Part shown: positions 22,590-37,000 of the stretch, in pieces
How positions within the stretch are numbered: position 1 is the first letter of the stretch
Layout: each line of letters starts with the position of its first letter
Source: Chiua virens
Lineage: Eukaryota; Basidiomycota; Agaricomycetes; Boletales; Boletaceae
DNA length: 64,000 nucleotides
Direction: 5' to 3'
Assembly: GCA_019787685.1 (NCBI GenBank)
Contig: JAHNUO010000017.1
Location: 124,001 to 188,000 of the forward strand
The notes under the pieces: generated by a model
Told to the model about the DNA's origin: nothing
Seen by the model: the letters and a program-made list of their open reading frames with translations, nothing else
Database searches by the model: none
Made by a program: the position numbers and the translations under genes

Positions 22590-25500
22590 CTATGAACTCC
22601 TTCCCGGGTACTTGACTCTGCCCCGTAAAACCTCCATGAGCAACCCCACTGCGGAGCCCTCTTTCTCCCTCTCCTTCTTGCCTTTGTCTCTTTCTCCTCC
22701 GTGCATTACAGTGGACCGTTTCCCCTCGGCGCTGCTCCCTTCCGCATCCTGACGTCCACGAGCAAACACCGGCGCCGTCTGCAACGCGACGGCAGGCATC
22801 GAGAACCGCTTCCGCCGTCGGGCCGTGTCTTCCCTCGGAAGCCTGTCCTCGTCCGCCGGACCCTGCTGCGTCCCTGGCAACCCGACACTCTCTTGCGCGT
22901 TCCCGTCCACTGACGCAGCAAAGGATCGGGGGCGTCCCTCTCGCGATCGATCGCGCGGGCGAATTTCAATTTCAATTTCAACCTCGCCGTCTTCCTCGTC
23001 CTCGTCCGCGTCCCCTTTGCCTTCGCTCTCTTCGCCCTCTCTCACCGAACCGAGAGCAGCCCCGGGGGCGCTCGATATGGAGGAAGGAATACTCAACCCA
23101 CGGTCGTGGAGCGTAAAGTCCTCGAGAATATCGTGGTAACTCCGCGGCCGCGTCGAGGAAGGGCGTACCCGTATTGGACGCGTGGGGACGTGGTATTCGT
23201 AGTCGTCTCGACGCGTCTCTTGGTTGACACTCCCACTCGACAGGTTTCGGGCATGCAACGCGGTAGGGGGAGGGGAAGACTGTTTTACGTCCGAATCCCC
23301 AGAAGAAATTCGAGGGAGATGTAGAATACGTCTCGAAGGGCTGCTCGTGTTGCTTCCCGGAACACCTTGTGTCTGGGTGTATGTATCCCTCAGTGGACTG
23401 TTCGGTTTCGTGGGGCTGGTACTGAGCCGTGATTTTCGGGAAGGGCTACTGTTCAGTGCGATACGCGAAGGGCTAGCACTTAGTGCGGCCCGCGAGGGGC
23501 TCCGGCTCAGTGCCCCAACTACAGGACTGAGGTCCATCGCCATCAGAGCCTCGCTGACGTCTTTGCTGACTGCTTGACGAGATAGGATAGATAGCCATGG
23601 TGGAATTCCGGGGTCTTCGTCGGCTTGCGGTGTGGATGGCTGGTCTGATGGTGTCCTGCTGGACGATGGTTGTGTTGCGGGAGACGACAGAGACAGAGGT
23701 TCAAGACCGTGTGGGAAAGGTACGGTGAACGGAAATGCTGCTTCCCAACACTCCTCGCAAGCACGGGAAGGTTTCGGCTTCTGTCTCTTGTTTGCAAACA
23801 TTGAATCACCATCGTCTTGAGCTATGTAAAATGTCTTGGGTACACCAGTCAGGAATCGTCAGGTAAGGAGCCTCGAGAAGATAGAATTACCTTTCCGGAA
23901 CACGCCGCACAAACGACACGGCCGCAAAGCCTGCAGTGATGCTTCCTTCTCCAGGCGCCTCCTCCCGCTCTTTTCCTGAGTCGGGACCTCTCGTTACCAT
24001 CTCCTTCGAAGTCTGATTTTTGCTTGGCTTCGACTCCAGTGGTGTTTCCCTTCCCGAACCCCCACCCGAAGACATCGCCTAATCTCAGGTCTAAAACGAA
24101 ACCAAATGGCCGTCCGCACCTCATACAGGTATCCGTCTTCGCGTCCGGAATCCAAACAGGCGGAAGGAAGTTATCCAACTGAGCACGACGAGGCCGGGAA
24201 CGGCGGGTCTCGATCGGTGGCGAGACTGCCTGTAAGTCTCCGGGAGTGGATGCATTTCCATCTCTTGTTTCTTCAAGCTTTTTTTCGTATTCAGTGTCAT
24301 CGCTTTCGCTGGCAAACGCACGTAGCGCGCTGCCTAAGGTGGACACCTGAGGTACTTGCTGACAGGGTTGAGTCGGGATTCGACATAGCAAGTGCGGCTA
24401 GATGGGTAGCCCGTGTAGTCCGAATGGAGTCTACCCAAGAGCTGAGACTATTCGAATCCTGTAGGCTGGCCGGGCTCGAATCTGATGACGCGTTAACACC
24501 ATCTACACGGATGAAATTTGATACCTACAGTTATGCAAGGCAAATGATCCCTCCGGGCTTAAAACTTCAATGCTTTCTGAACTTTCCCCATATCCGCCTC
24601 CGCCTCCGGACCCCACTCCGTTTGGTCGATCAGCGACTAGAACCACCTCCATATCAACAAGGCTCATATGGCCCTTACAACACCATTTCTCTTCGTCGTT
24701 GCGATCAAGCGCATTTATCGATACCCTTCTCTTACGGGGGCTTTGACCCCCTGCATCATGAACAAGGACACCTATGCCCAATTCTTCGCGCTCGAGCCAT
24801 AATAGGGAATCGCTAAGGAGTAAAAATTCGTACGGTTTTCGTACCGCTCCTTCACCTTCGCTCCCTGACCGTATCAGCGTACCACGTTTAATAAGTTGCC
24901 GTCCAGGAGCAACAAGTGGGACGAGCACAGGGAGGTAAATCACGTGTATTTCGCTGCAAGGATATCAGCGCGAGCGTTTGTGCATGCGCGGCAAGTGATG
25001 TATTGAGGGAAGTAGTAACTGTTCGCAGAATCAGTCAACTGTGCGTGCGCTTGAACTACAAGGGTCTACAAGCCTACTTTTTTCGACTAGCACTCGCGTC
25101 TCTTGTAGCTTTTCCCATTCTGGGTCGTCTGGGTCAGTGGCACTGAGTAGGTCCTTGAGCAGGAGGAGGTATCGTGGACATCGTTGCACGGGGGTGAGAA
25201 GGTAATCGGCCAACCTAAGGTGTGCACACATAGGGTGAGCCTCCTGGGCCCGCAAGAAGGCTGCAAAGACCGGATTAGGTGCAGACGATTGTGAGACCGA
25301 AATTAGAAACGCTAATGCAGTAGGAAAGGTGGTGATAAATGGAGCATATAGAGAAAGGTATGGAAAGTGCGCGAGAAGCACGGACGAAAGTAGGGCATTG
25401 TGGTAAGATGTCGATGTCGGCGGGTGTAAACGTCTGGACATTGCAGCAAAGAATGTATGGTGGAAATTCCAGATGTCGATAAAGTTGGAGAACAGAGCCG

Positions 25501-25990
25501 TTATCTCGTTTCGTGTCAAGAGTGGTTTGGATGTGTCCAGAGATCGAAGGATCGGCGTTAGAAAATGCTAACCGAAATGAACAGGTCAATCACGAGGAAC
25601 GGTGGAGGTGCGTACATTGTAAACGAGGTCAAGGCCATCGAGGTAGGATTTCTCAGTGGCATAAAACTCTGAAATGACCTTGGAACGCTTTGCGTGTCTG
25701 TCGTCGTCAGCCTGGGTCCGTCTGTGTGATCTTGCTGCGCTCGGGTTAAGCGACCTGCGCTTTGCTCGACGATGCTGATGTACAATAGCTGGTTGTTCCG
25801 GGAGTGAGTCAAAGGATGCGAGACTTGCGACAGAGTGTCTGTGCGCGGCGAGTGCGGGACTGGGTGTAGTTGGGAGAGAGATGCGACGAAAAGGAAGGTG
25901 GGGTAAAGGGAGCGGAGAGACGCCGGATGCTGACTTCTGACGTTGGGAAGGAGACGAAATGAGATGGATCGCACGACGACATCGCTGGCA
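22590..25990 (-). CDS. Rho guanine nucleotide exchange factor, DH-PH-FYVE (FGD-like)
   Basis: An FGD-type exchange factor that would activate a Rho/Cdc42 GTPase at phosphoinositide membranes. In order: a DH domain (25670-24980; KVISEFYATEKSYLDGL, LADYLLTPVQRCPRYLLLLKDL), PH (about 24930-24300; APGRQLIKRGTL), FYVE (about 24150-23720; RKHHCRLCGRVVCAACSGK, ACEECW), and a long Ser/Pro-rich tail ending at 22590 with SPSR repeats. Clear introns are 25568-25615 and one at about 23773-23880. Between DH and PH the frame slips by one base near 24928-24934 (DLPP to VLVPLVAPGRQ), like other frameshifts in the window. The FYVE domain has about 45 extra residues between CGRPFG and WRRKHHC, or an unrecognised intron. 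The 5' end is uncertain. Confidence 0.85.
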
Positions 25991-26077
25991 ACGACAGGAC
26001 TGTTGGCGGTGTTAACGGCCCGAACTCAGACTGCTATCAAATCCCTCGAATCCAAAAAAGGGACACCATCGTGTCAT

Positions 26078-26082
26078 AAAAA
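26078..26082 (-). terminator. Pol III terminator of tRNA-Ile
   Basis: A run of five T on the minus strand starts 8 nt beyond the tRNA 3' end, the usual RNA polymerase III stop. Confidence 0.6.
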
Positions 26083-26089
26083 TAAACCT

Positions 26090-26162
26090 GGCCAACGTGG
26101 GGATCGAACCCAAGACCTTCGCGTTATTAGCACGACGCTCTAACCAACTGAGCTAGTCGGCC
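26090..26162 (-). tRNA. tRNA-Ile(AAU)
   Basis: 73 nt on the minus strand, intronless. The acceptor arms GGCCGAC and GTTGGCC pair with one G-T. The D arm contains AGTTGGTTA, the anticodon loop is CTAATAA (anticodon AAT), and the T loop is TTCGATC. One mismatch is present at the end of the T stem. A Pol III T-run follows. The repeated RSA4 block begins 8 bp from its 5' side. Confidence 0.92.
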
Positions 26163-26169
26163 GATACCG

Positions 26170-27938
26170 CAGGCAAGTTCAACTTATTTCACGCTTGCAT
26201 TATCCGTGCCGCAGGTGAACATTTGAATTAAACATCGACATCCTGCTCCTCATCCAATCCACTCCCGCCGTCACGAGATACCCCATTCCACCCCTAGAAC
26301 CCTAGTTTCTCCATCTAGAGCGTATCAACATGACGTTGACGAACGAGCCCACGTACATTTTCACTGTCCGATCCCGCCCACCACTCACCACCTTATCGGC
26401 CACGAAATCGACGCAATAGACTTCGTCCGTATGTCCTGGTAGATCGTTCTTGAGCTTATACGTTTTGAGATCCCATATCTGAACGAACAAGAGGGATCAA
26501 TGAATGCAATGCGATCGTGCACACACGAAGGACGTACCTTGACAGTGCTGTCCTTGCTCGCACTGACCACCATTCGCGAGTCTGCGCTCCACGCAAGCCG
26601 GTATACAGGACCGACATGTCCACGCAGGGTCGCCACAAACTTGCCCATCATCCCTAGATCGACCACATCGGATTGAGCATCCGGTGCAGCACTGCAAGGG
26701 CACCAAAAAAAGACGTACCGGCTCCTCCCGTGCAACCCCAGAGACGCACAGCACTGTCCCACCCGCACTTGCTGCCAATGGGACACCTGCCGCTGATGGC
26801 CCGTCAGTCGATTCAAGGGTTTTGATTTACCAGCCCCTGGGTCAGATGCGGATGAGAAGAGGGACCACAGGAAGAGGGTGTGATCGTCAGAGCCCGACAT
26901 CAATAGTTCCGGGGCGTGAGCGATGAGCGCCTCGTATCGCTTGAGTGCTTGTGCTTGTGCTGCAGCAGGTACCGATGAGTGAGGCCGTTATAGGACTGCG
27001 ATGGTGAGCGGGACATACCTTCCCCATCGGACGCGGTCGCTTGCCGGTGTGATCGAATGGACCGGTTCGGAGCACAAAGTCCGTGTTGAGAGCGAGGGTG
27101 GTTACCCAATGAGCATGATCCTTGAGGATCGTCAACTGCCTTCCTTGCGAGATGATTAGTCGTCTTGCCCGGTGTGGAAGGTCGACCCCTGCGCATCCCA
27201 GACCCTCACTGTGCGATCACTGCTGGCCGTACAGAGCACTCCTTTGCCGCCTATTCTGCCGCCTCCCCACTTGATCACGCTGGCCGTGTGGCCACCGAGG
27301 GTGTACTCGAGCCATCGCGTCGCCGACGACCAAACGCGTACCGTCCCATCCTTGGATGACGATGCGAGACGTGGCGCAGTCGGGTTACTGTATCACCGGG
27401 GGCCGAAACGTAAGTCAGTAGGATTGAAACTCGGCAAGACAGACCTACATGTGTACAGGTTCCCAGGCGAGGGAGGTCACCCACTTTGAGTGGCCTTTCA
27501 TCGCGTCGCCTATCGGTTTGCCGGACCTGGATGCCATAGTCTGACGTGTCCGTCGTGGCCACCGCTAGCGAGCTTGCGTTCGATTGTATCCCATTCGACA
27601 CAGAGGACCCAGGCGGTATGGCCAACGAGGGTGAGATGGGGTTTTGGTATTAAGGTCCCATAGACGAACGTGAGTGTCGCCAGACCCTGTAGCAAGAAGT
27701 GCGCCGGTCGGGGCGAAAGAAGCAGCACACAATATTATGTTGATGGAAGACATACCTGATAGGGTGCCTGAGCAACGTGTGGCAGGATGTACTTCGAAGA
27801 CGGACTGTGATGCACATCGCACGACAAGGACTTTTTTTTCGGAAAAGGCCTGTGAGGGGTGATTTCGTCTTGGATGGATTTTGAGATGACGATCAAGTAG
27901 GGGAGGACGCGAAGGTCACGTGGTTGTCATCGTGCTTG
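26170..27938 (-). repeat. RSA4 segmental duplication, copy 1
   Basis: Matches 38676-40590 in the same orientation, starting at CAGGCAAGTTCAACTT in both. It stops inside the second RSA4 exon, so the promoter and first exon are missing. The two copies lie about 12.5 kb apart, on either side of the giant DUF3638 gene. Confidence 0.85.
26302..27938 (-). pseudogene. RSA4/NLE1 truncated copy
   Basis: Carries most WD40-coding sequence of RSA4 (for example SGSDDHTLFLWSLF, LAWSADSRMVVSASKDSTVK, GHTDEVYCVDFVADKVVSGGR) but no start and no N-terminal NLE domain. Compared with the copy at 38813-40856, it has a deletion that removes the acceptor of the third exon (near 27745), a loss of about 24 bp in the segment before the residues AASAG (near 26780), and a 2-nt loss near 27635. 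Some places remain in frame where the full copy is shifted. It cannot make a full protein. It may be a source of gene conversion with the other copy. Confidence 0.85.
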
Positions 27939-28002
27939 AACATTCTCATCGAGTTCGGATCTCATCGTACACATTGACATCGAGTCATCGACACCTTAGG
28001 AT

Positions 28003-31000
28003 ATGACTAGCCCGTCTACTGTTACATATCCCCCATTTGTCCACACATCTGCATCATTCAATTATGCTATTACCCATGTCTTTCTCCCAGTCCAACTTCC
28101 CGAATCCAGCGATTATACCCCAGAGAACGACCTTTCCCTAGCTCGTGCAGTTTGCGCCGCCGCCCATTCTTATACCACGTTTGTCCCAGAGACCTTCAAG
28201 CCCCAGTGGCGTTGCATCATAAAGACGCTAGATCACTTGCAAGCGTTCGTCCAGTGTGAGCGCCTGGACAAAGGGCACATTATCACCCAATTGCAAGGAA
28301 TGCGAACAAGAGGTATGTCCTCGAGATCAAAGCTAATAGTTCCATCTTACCCACGAATTATAGATATCCTCACAGTTTTCATACGGCGTCAAAATGCCGC
28401 AGTTCTCATCACTAGGAGGGAGGACAGTACGCTGTGCGAGACATTCGAAATCCCAAGCGATGAGGCAGTAGCAGCAACTGGTGGATCTCTGATATGCTCG
28501 TACCCTAGGTCGGCCGTCCAGATGCGCAACGAAGTGTTTGATGACATGGGGCTTCAATACGAACTCGCAAGCTTTCTCTCTCATCCAGATGCTGTGAATT
28601 CAGACGATCCTACCCTTTCTCCTGGCGATCCAAAATACGTCACTGCACTACTTCCTGGGATCTTGCGAGGTGTTGGTCACACAATTGACGTTCCTCGTAT
28701 CACCAAACGTATTCGTGACGACTTTCCCAAAGGTGATTCCGGGAACCCTTGGCGACGGTCCCCTTTGTGGCTTGTCATCAGAGTCACAATACAAATGTTA
28801 CTTGAACGATGTCTCGGACGTACCTCCTACAAAGTGTTTGTGTTGTTCTTCATATCCACCCTTGCTATGGATCCCAACCATGAAACGCTCTCCAATGATT
28901 TACTTCACCTGATGGAGTGCAAAATTCTCCGACGCTTAAGCAAACTTGGTGCATCTACCCCTAATTGGCTCTCTGAGATGGCGTTGAAGGCATGCGCTCG
29001 CCTTCGACAAATCCTTGACGCCAGATGGGAGCAACCAAACGCTCCTCCTCCGTTTCGAAACCCATCCCAAGATGAGCTTGCAAGGGATAGCTGTGTCTCG
29101 TTCCTAAACAGTGCCGAATACATTCGTAATGCTCTCTCAAACCCTGGTTATAAATCCGTCGGTACGCCTTTCAATCCCAACCAGCGCCGGCGTGGAACTA
29201 TCGATGATTTCTTGTCTTCGGATGGGACCTTTTTTGAAGAATCGTATCGAGCTGATCTCGACGTCACTCTCTTCGACATTGAGCGATTGGTTGGACAAGA
29301 AATCGATGATTGGGTCGCGCGCGTCACAAACGTGGGCGAGGCATGCTCACAGCTTGAGATTTTGATGGACAAGTATGCGGAGCTCTCGATGTCTTCGACG
29401 AATGGAGAGTCAGAGCGTGACTTCATACAGTTGTTGACAGGGATTGAACTCTTTCTCGCAGTGGACAAACTTGTCATCAGGGAAATTCCTCTGCTCGCCG
29501 ACTACTCCCCTGCAATTCCAATCACCTACCTAGAAGCATTCTTCCTGCGCACAACAACAAGCCTCCATCGTCTCTCACGTGTATATCAGTACTTCTCTGC
29601 TCGTCATTCTTTCTCACGTTCAGGATGGTCAGTATTTTCGAACGAGTTCACTGAGGATAGTCTTCCTGTCCGTTACTACGACCAATCCCCACACCTTCGG
29701 CACCTCAAAGCCCAAATTGAAGGAGACACAATGCACACCACAATTGGACACATGCACCATCAGGGTGGCAATGAACTTTCACGATCACCATTGCCCGTCT
29801 CGTCATTACAAGCGAAGGTTGTCGTGTTCGAGCTGCAATGTCCAGCCCACATTCGTATCTGGCGCTCAGCTGCCTTCCGCGTTCTGAATTGGCTCGTTCA
29901 CCTCATGGGCGGTCACTTATGGATGGTTGAGCAGGGGGAGAATCTCCTGGCTCGTTCCATCGAATTGCAACCTTATTTTTCAGGGCACGATGGGCCCCCT
30001 CTACATTACCAGATCCATTTTTCCTATTTCTATCCAAGGGGCTCACAATCCCGAAACATCCCGACCTTACGTTATGTTCTACAACGTGGAAATTCCTCTA
30101 TATATTCGAAATTCATTGTATGCAAGTCGGGAATGGACACCTTCGGACTTGAAGACCGGCCATCTCGATTTAACTCCAACTATACATCATTGGGCTGGGA
30201 CGACAGCTTGTCCAACTATATCAATGATACCTCTTGCACTCCAAACAATGTCTTGGCTGCTCAAGTACACTGCCCCACAGACTTCTCTGTCGAAGAATTT
30301 ACTGCATTTGCGCAGTTGAGGAGCGGTGGCTCACTTCAATGGCTCAACATCCTGCACGGTCTCCGTAGTAGGACCCTAAACCTCCGTCGTCACAAAGTTC
30401 ATTTTCTGCTCTCTCGTGCGGTGTTTCAAGTTGGACCACTTGATTTGAACACCGGGGTATGGATCTGGCATCAAGAACTTGAAAATGTGTCATTTTGCAA
30501 TGCCCTCATGGATGAACTCTATGCCTTGTTCGTGGACTTCGGGGCCGAGTCAATAGATGCGATAGTGATGGGAAGCATGTCTTTGTTACTCACTCGGATT
30601 CTCGCGTCAAGTCCAAGTGAACGCGTCTCGGAACGAGCAATCCACCTCCTTCGTGATATTCGCAGTAAGACACTTTTGTGGGTAGAAGAGTTGTCATACA
30701 ACCTGGCAATGGCACCCACGAACACAGAGCGCAGTCGCCTCTTGCTGGAGATGGCTGCCACGTGTCGAAGCACGTTCGACGTTGACCCAGCTTGTCTACC
30801 CAAGCTCTTCCGTTCTGCAGAAGACGTCGATGCAACACTGTCTTGTGCTCTCTTTATCTGTTCACTTCGCCCCGAAGAACTTGAATGTGAGTCTTGTTTC
30901 TTCGTGCAAAGTCCTTCTTTAACTTCATCTTTCCAGATATCGATGGGGCATATTCGAGACTACTTCTCCTTCGAGATCTGCCTCTTTCTTTAGCACTTGA

Positions 31001-34000
31001 AGGAAGTCTTAGGTGATGTCATCCTCGCCGATCCATCAGAATATGGCATCGACCTTGCAGTCCGTAAACTACTCGGTCGCTATCAGCCATGTACAAGCAA
31101 GTGGGAGCAGTTGGGGCCTCCAAACGATCGTTGGCTTAGCTGCAAAATCGAACTGACCATGGAACCCCCGCAAGCTGTGCACCTCGACCTATTAACTGGA
31201 GCACTTCGGGTAGGTGGAAAACCATTGACTGGATTGCCCCTCGCAATTAGGGATGTTCCAGAATACAAAGAAATTTTTCGTGATGTGCGTATGGTTTTCC
31301 GACGGCAACATCACGATGTATTCCTTACCATCGTTCTCAGCAAGGTTTCATTGTCATACCATCCAATCTGCCAGGAATGGATTTCATGACTCACACGACG
31401 TCGTCCAAACACAGAGTAGGTGGCAAATCTTGCGTGAAATATGTATGGTGATTGAAAGGCACGCAGGTACATTATTCTCTGCGAGATGATGATCTGGTGG
31501 TTCAAGTGCAATGCAACGGAACATGGGATATCCTTGAGCTGATTCCTTCATATCTCTTCTGGAAAGATCTTCCGACTGCGCTCGTCGACGGTCATATCCA
31601 CTGGTTGAACCTATCCTCGAGGATCATTGAGATCCGTCCTTTTGAACATCTCTGGGAGGAATCTTCGGAAAACTGGAGGATCGATTGCACAAATGACCAG
31701 AATCGGATATACAAGGGCCACGAGACTCTTGTAGACACTCGAAGCCCAACTTGGTCAATGGTTTCGCGGTGTTTCGATCCTCTTAACAACCTAATGGGCT
31801 TGCGGGGCAAGTCCAGGAACCTCTTAATCACTACGACCCCCATCGACTCTCTCCAGTCTTTGCCGGTACCGCGGTTATCTGTTGTATTGCCCACTATGGC
31901 TTGTCGTTCTTTGTCAATGCTCATGGAGAACTCGAGTCCCGAGACTTCAGAGACATGGTTTATGATGACAATCAATCCATCGGGGCATTGTTTGGGCTAA
32001 AGAATCTCCTCGTTCTCCGGCCCAAACTTGTCATTGCAGGGACCCTTCTCCCAGAAGCACTTATCCCCAGACGCATCCTGGTACCAGACGGTATTCCCAC
32101 ACAGTACGGCGTACATTACGTGCAAGTCGAACCTAGCGTATCACGTGAACTTGTGGGGCTATTTTGTCACGTCTACGATGTGGATCCTGAATTAGGTTGC
32201 TTAATCGGAAATGGCAGCTTGACGAGCACGCAGTATCTTGCACTTTTGCATGCTGCAACTAGCTGTGATAGGCCAGATCCACTGACAAGCAAAACAGGCG
32301 CTCAGGTCGCATATGGTCTGTTACGCTGTGGTGGGTGTCAGTCAGTTGGCACGAGACTCAGGGATTTCGATACCGACAAATTCCTAACATCATCCATTCA
32401 CTATTATGATTATCCCCAAATTGACACTCAATATCCGCAACTGGCCGCCACGCGCCGTGAAATCCTACTCAGATATTACTGGACTGGTTGCGGCAACCAT
32501 GTCAATACATCATTGAAGCGCTCGGTGCAACGAGCTGCTCACTTGTTCCCGTCGAAAGTCACTGGGCCAAACCATTGGGAAGACTGCAATGACGCGGACT
32601 ACTCGGAAATAGACACAGATTTGGAGCTTCAGGATCTTGTCTCCACTGCAGCTTCTGTTATTTATACCTGGTCTGTCAGTGCACCTACTATCACTCCACT
32701 CATAAACTGGCAACAACTGTGGCATGCCAATGTTAGGGGGGGAAAAAAATCGGATATTACACTCTGGACTAGGTACACTGTCACGGTGCATCCAGATCCT
32801 GGCCTAGTACAAAGACTGATAACCAAAGTACAAGGCATCTTGGGGACAAGCGAAGAATATCGTCCGCGATTCCAGCTGTTATTCCTACTGCCCACAACAG
32901 CCTATTGCTCGCCATGCTATCCTGCCGCATTCCTCTCGATGCTCATAGCATTTGCAAACCTTTCGACACCCTGTCTTAGAGATCTACCAGTACACACGGA
33001 CTGCGACCTTTTGGACGGATGGCGTCCCACAGAGAGGATCTTATACAACCTTGTGAACAATTCGGGGTGGTCTGGTACTAAGGATGAATTGTTTGTTGCC
33101 GCCATGGATTTGCTCAAAGGTTGGCCGCGCAAGACTCCTCCTCCAATTTCACTGGATCCTTGTACTTATAATGTGAAGACATTGGCGGCCAGTCTCCAAC
33201 CCATGTTCTCCAGTTGTTTTCATAACTTCGTCCTCAAGAAGAACCTCATGGACATCCTAGCGGAATCTAGATCGGAATGCATCCTTCAAGTTGCACCACG
33301 CCCCATCTCATTGTTACGAAATATGCCTCGTGACTCGGAGTGCACACAATGGCAGGTCACGCTCGAGCAACTTCTCGCCGATAGACTACCACCGACACTG
33401 CCCTCGCGCAACCATTTACCATGCGACAGCCACTGGCACAAGCCTGCCAGTGAGGGCAACGAAAGATTGGCAGATGATGTCCTCAAATTGGAGAGTCAAA
33501 TTTTCTCCTCTGTGCTCATGGACCATCCATTTCAGCAAGAATACCTCACACACCTTCACGCCAGCTCGCAACGTATTTGCGATGAATATCTGGTGACTCG
33601 TGTCAGAACTGCGGGAGGGGGTCTCATCGAGGCATTTCGAAACCACTATGTGCTTTGCAAAGCTAACTACGTGCGGGGTTTGGCCGCTCTCAAGCAAGCT
33701 TTGATTCCACCAACAGATGCCCTTGCACAAGCTCTCAGTCAGTTCTGGTACAATGGCCACAGATTGGTGCAATTGACATTTTACAATGTGTCGCATCCAC
33801 ATCGCCGAATCAGCATTCCTCCGTGTTGGAGAAATGCCTGATATCATTTGCCTTGCTGCTTCTGGATCTTCAACGTTCCCGGAGGTTACTTCGATTGGCT
33901 TTGTATGGACTCGAAGAAGAACTTGCAAAAGAGTTAGAGAATGCGCCATGCGACGGATGGAAGCCTGAAGAGTACCCAGATTGGCTGCTCATTCAGGTAT

Positions 34001-37000
34001 CCCATTCCCAGTGCTCGTGCGTCTGCCTATTGATATTTCTTGCCTTGTGAACAGATTCAAGGCAATTTTACTATTCGACATGCTCAGGCCGAAACTGCTA
34101 TGGAAATCATGTCCCCACAGTCTGGAGAAAACACTGTGATGCAGGTCAACATGGGTGAAGGAAAATCATCTGTGATCATCCCCATCGCTGCCGCGGCTCT
34201 TGCTGATGGAAAGCAGCTTGTCCGCATCATTGTCCCACGGGCATTGACAGTCCAAATGTTTGATATACTCGTTTCTCGCCTCGGAGGCCTCACTAATAGG
34301 CCAATATACCACCTGCCTTTCTCTCGCAACCTGGAATATGATGAGGATAATCAGGTGATCAGCCTTCAAGTTGACGATCTACAGAAGCTAATGTCTCGAT
34401 GCATGGCTGAGCATGGTATTTTACTTCTTCAGCCAGAGCATGTTGTGTCTCTCAGGTTGATGAGCATGGAGGAACAGATACGTAAAGGGAAAGTTGCGGC
34501 AGAGCGGGTAGTACCCAAGAATCAGAGCTGGATTTACAAGACATGTCTATCGCTCAAGTCGGTGCGTGGGAGACTTCCCGATATCAGTCTATTCAGCTGA
34601 CTATTTACCCTAGCTGACAGAAGACACCTTCGTGGGTAATATATTCAGACAGTCAAACAAACTCCAGCACTGCTCGACGGATGACGACTCGGACAGAAGT
34701 AATTGCGATGATCTAGACACTGCATCAAAGTGGTCGAGGCTACAGAAGTGGATTCACATTCACTGTCGGGACATCCTGGACGAGAGCGATGAGATCCTTC
34801 ACACCCGGTTCCAGTTGATATACACAATCGGCCCCCAGCAACATATGGACGGATACCCTCACCGATGGACGATCATGCAACAAGTTCTGCAACTCGTCAA
34901 GGAGCACGCATATTCACTGTCGATGTATTCCCCTCTAGCTATGGAGTATGAAGGCGGTCCGCAAGCATCATTTCCATATATTCATATCTTGCGAGCTTCC
35001 GACATTGGCCGAAGCCTTGTATCATTCATTGCAGAGGACGTGATGGCTGGACGGATTCCCGGTTTCAATTTTCAACATGCCTCCCCTCCGCTACATGATG
35101 CAATTCACAGCTTCATATTTGACGATGTTCTGCGACTGCCCGACACAGCCGAGAAGGTGGAAGAGTACGCCAAGAATTCGCACCAAAGTTATCTATGGAG
35201 CGGACTCCTCCTTCTCCGCGGTCTCTTGGCTTCCAACATCCTTGTGTTCGCACTTTCAGAGTGGAGGTGGCGCGTCAACTATGGCCTTCAAGTTCACCCA
35301 ACGCGCATTGGTGGCCATGATCATCGCTCCCGACTTAAAGCTTCCACGATGCTTGCCGTACCGTACCGTGCGAAAGATACCCCCGCTCCAAACACCCAGT
35401 TCGGTCATCCAGATATCACCATCATTCTTACTTGCCTGTCTTACTACTACACTGGCTTGACCGAAGATCAACTGAGAACATCCTTCGAAATTCTCTTGGA
35501 CGAGGATGACCCGTCCACAGAATATGCACGATGGGTCAAAGGCTACACTGGGATGCTGCCAAATTCACTTCAGGAGCTCGGCGAGATCAACCTTCGGTCA
35601 TCAGAGCAATGGGATAAAGTTACATTCCCACTCTTCACACGGAATCAAGCGACTATAGATTTTTATCTTTCTCGAGTGGTGTTCCCGAAGGAGGCAAAGG
35701 AATTTCCTTGGAAGCTTTCCAGCTCTAGTTGGGACTTGGCGGAGAAGCGGGAGAAGCTCGTCACGGGTGAGTGGCAGTGAGCACTTAGCACTGGCGCGCC
35801 TTCTGCGCTGTTCGACCTAGTCGCTAATATATTCACCACTGATAGGATTTTCGGGGACGAATGACAACCGATGGCTATTGCCAACATCTATAGCTCAACA
35901 CGACCTCGAGCATCAGAAAGGAACTAATGCCAGAATTCTCGGGTATCTATTACGACCCGAAAATGACTTCTACGAAGTTACATACGAGAGTGGCGGACGA
36001 CGAAGCACGCGTAAATTCCTCAGGACAGTGGTCGATCATGAGCACGAAATTCGCGTTTTGTTGGACGTTGGCGCACAAATCCTCGATCTTTCCAACCAAG
36101 AAGTCGCCAGGGCGTGGCTTGACATTGCCCGGCATATATCTGGCGCCATCTATTTCAACGAGAAAGACGAACTTATGGTGCTCACGCAAGAAGGCACCAC
36201 TCTGCCACTGCTATCCTCCCCGCTTTCTCAAACCTTAGATCGCTGCGTTGTCTATCTGGACCATGCTCATACAAGGGGTACCGACCTCAAATTTCCTAAT
36301 GGATCACGAGCGGCAGTCACTCTGGGTCCCAAAGTCACCAAAGACAATCTCGTACAAGGTTTGTCTCGTGGCATGGTTAATCACCAAGTTCGACATTGAC
36401 GGGTTGTGAGTTCAGGTTGCATGCGAATGCGCAAGCTTGGTCATGGTCACTCGGTCATGTTTTTCGCGCCACCTGATGTTGATCGGACCATTCGTGCTGT
36501 GACCGGAAAAAAGGATCCGGCTATCCAAGTCACCACAGCCGATGTCCTATGTTGGACAATACACGAAACCTGGACCGATGTTCAGCAGCGGGTTCCTCAC
36601 TGGGCACAGCAAGGGCATGAATCATAAATCAAGATACGAAACTTGGACCCGTTTTTCTGATGGTGACCTCACACGAGAAGCGCTTTCGAATGCATGGCTC
36701 CAACCAGAAGGCAAATCGCTTGTGGAGCTTTACGGTCCCAGCAACACTGATGATTCTTCGAGTACGCTCTCTGCGCTGGATCCAGGGATCCGTCAACGTT
36801 GTGAGGCCCTCGGAGTTCTATCGTTTCCTAGTGCACAGTTGGACGAGGAACAGGAACGGGAGGTTAACCGCGAGCGGGAACGCGAACGAGAAGTGGAGCT
36901 CCCTCCGGAAGCAGAACCAGCAGAACATTCCATTCATCCGGATGTTGAGACCTTCGTGAAGACGGGTATCATTCCTCCACTGCACTCTGGCAGCGCCTTC

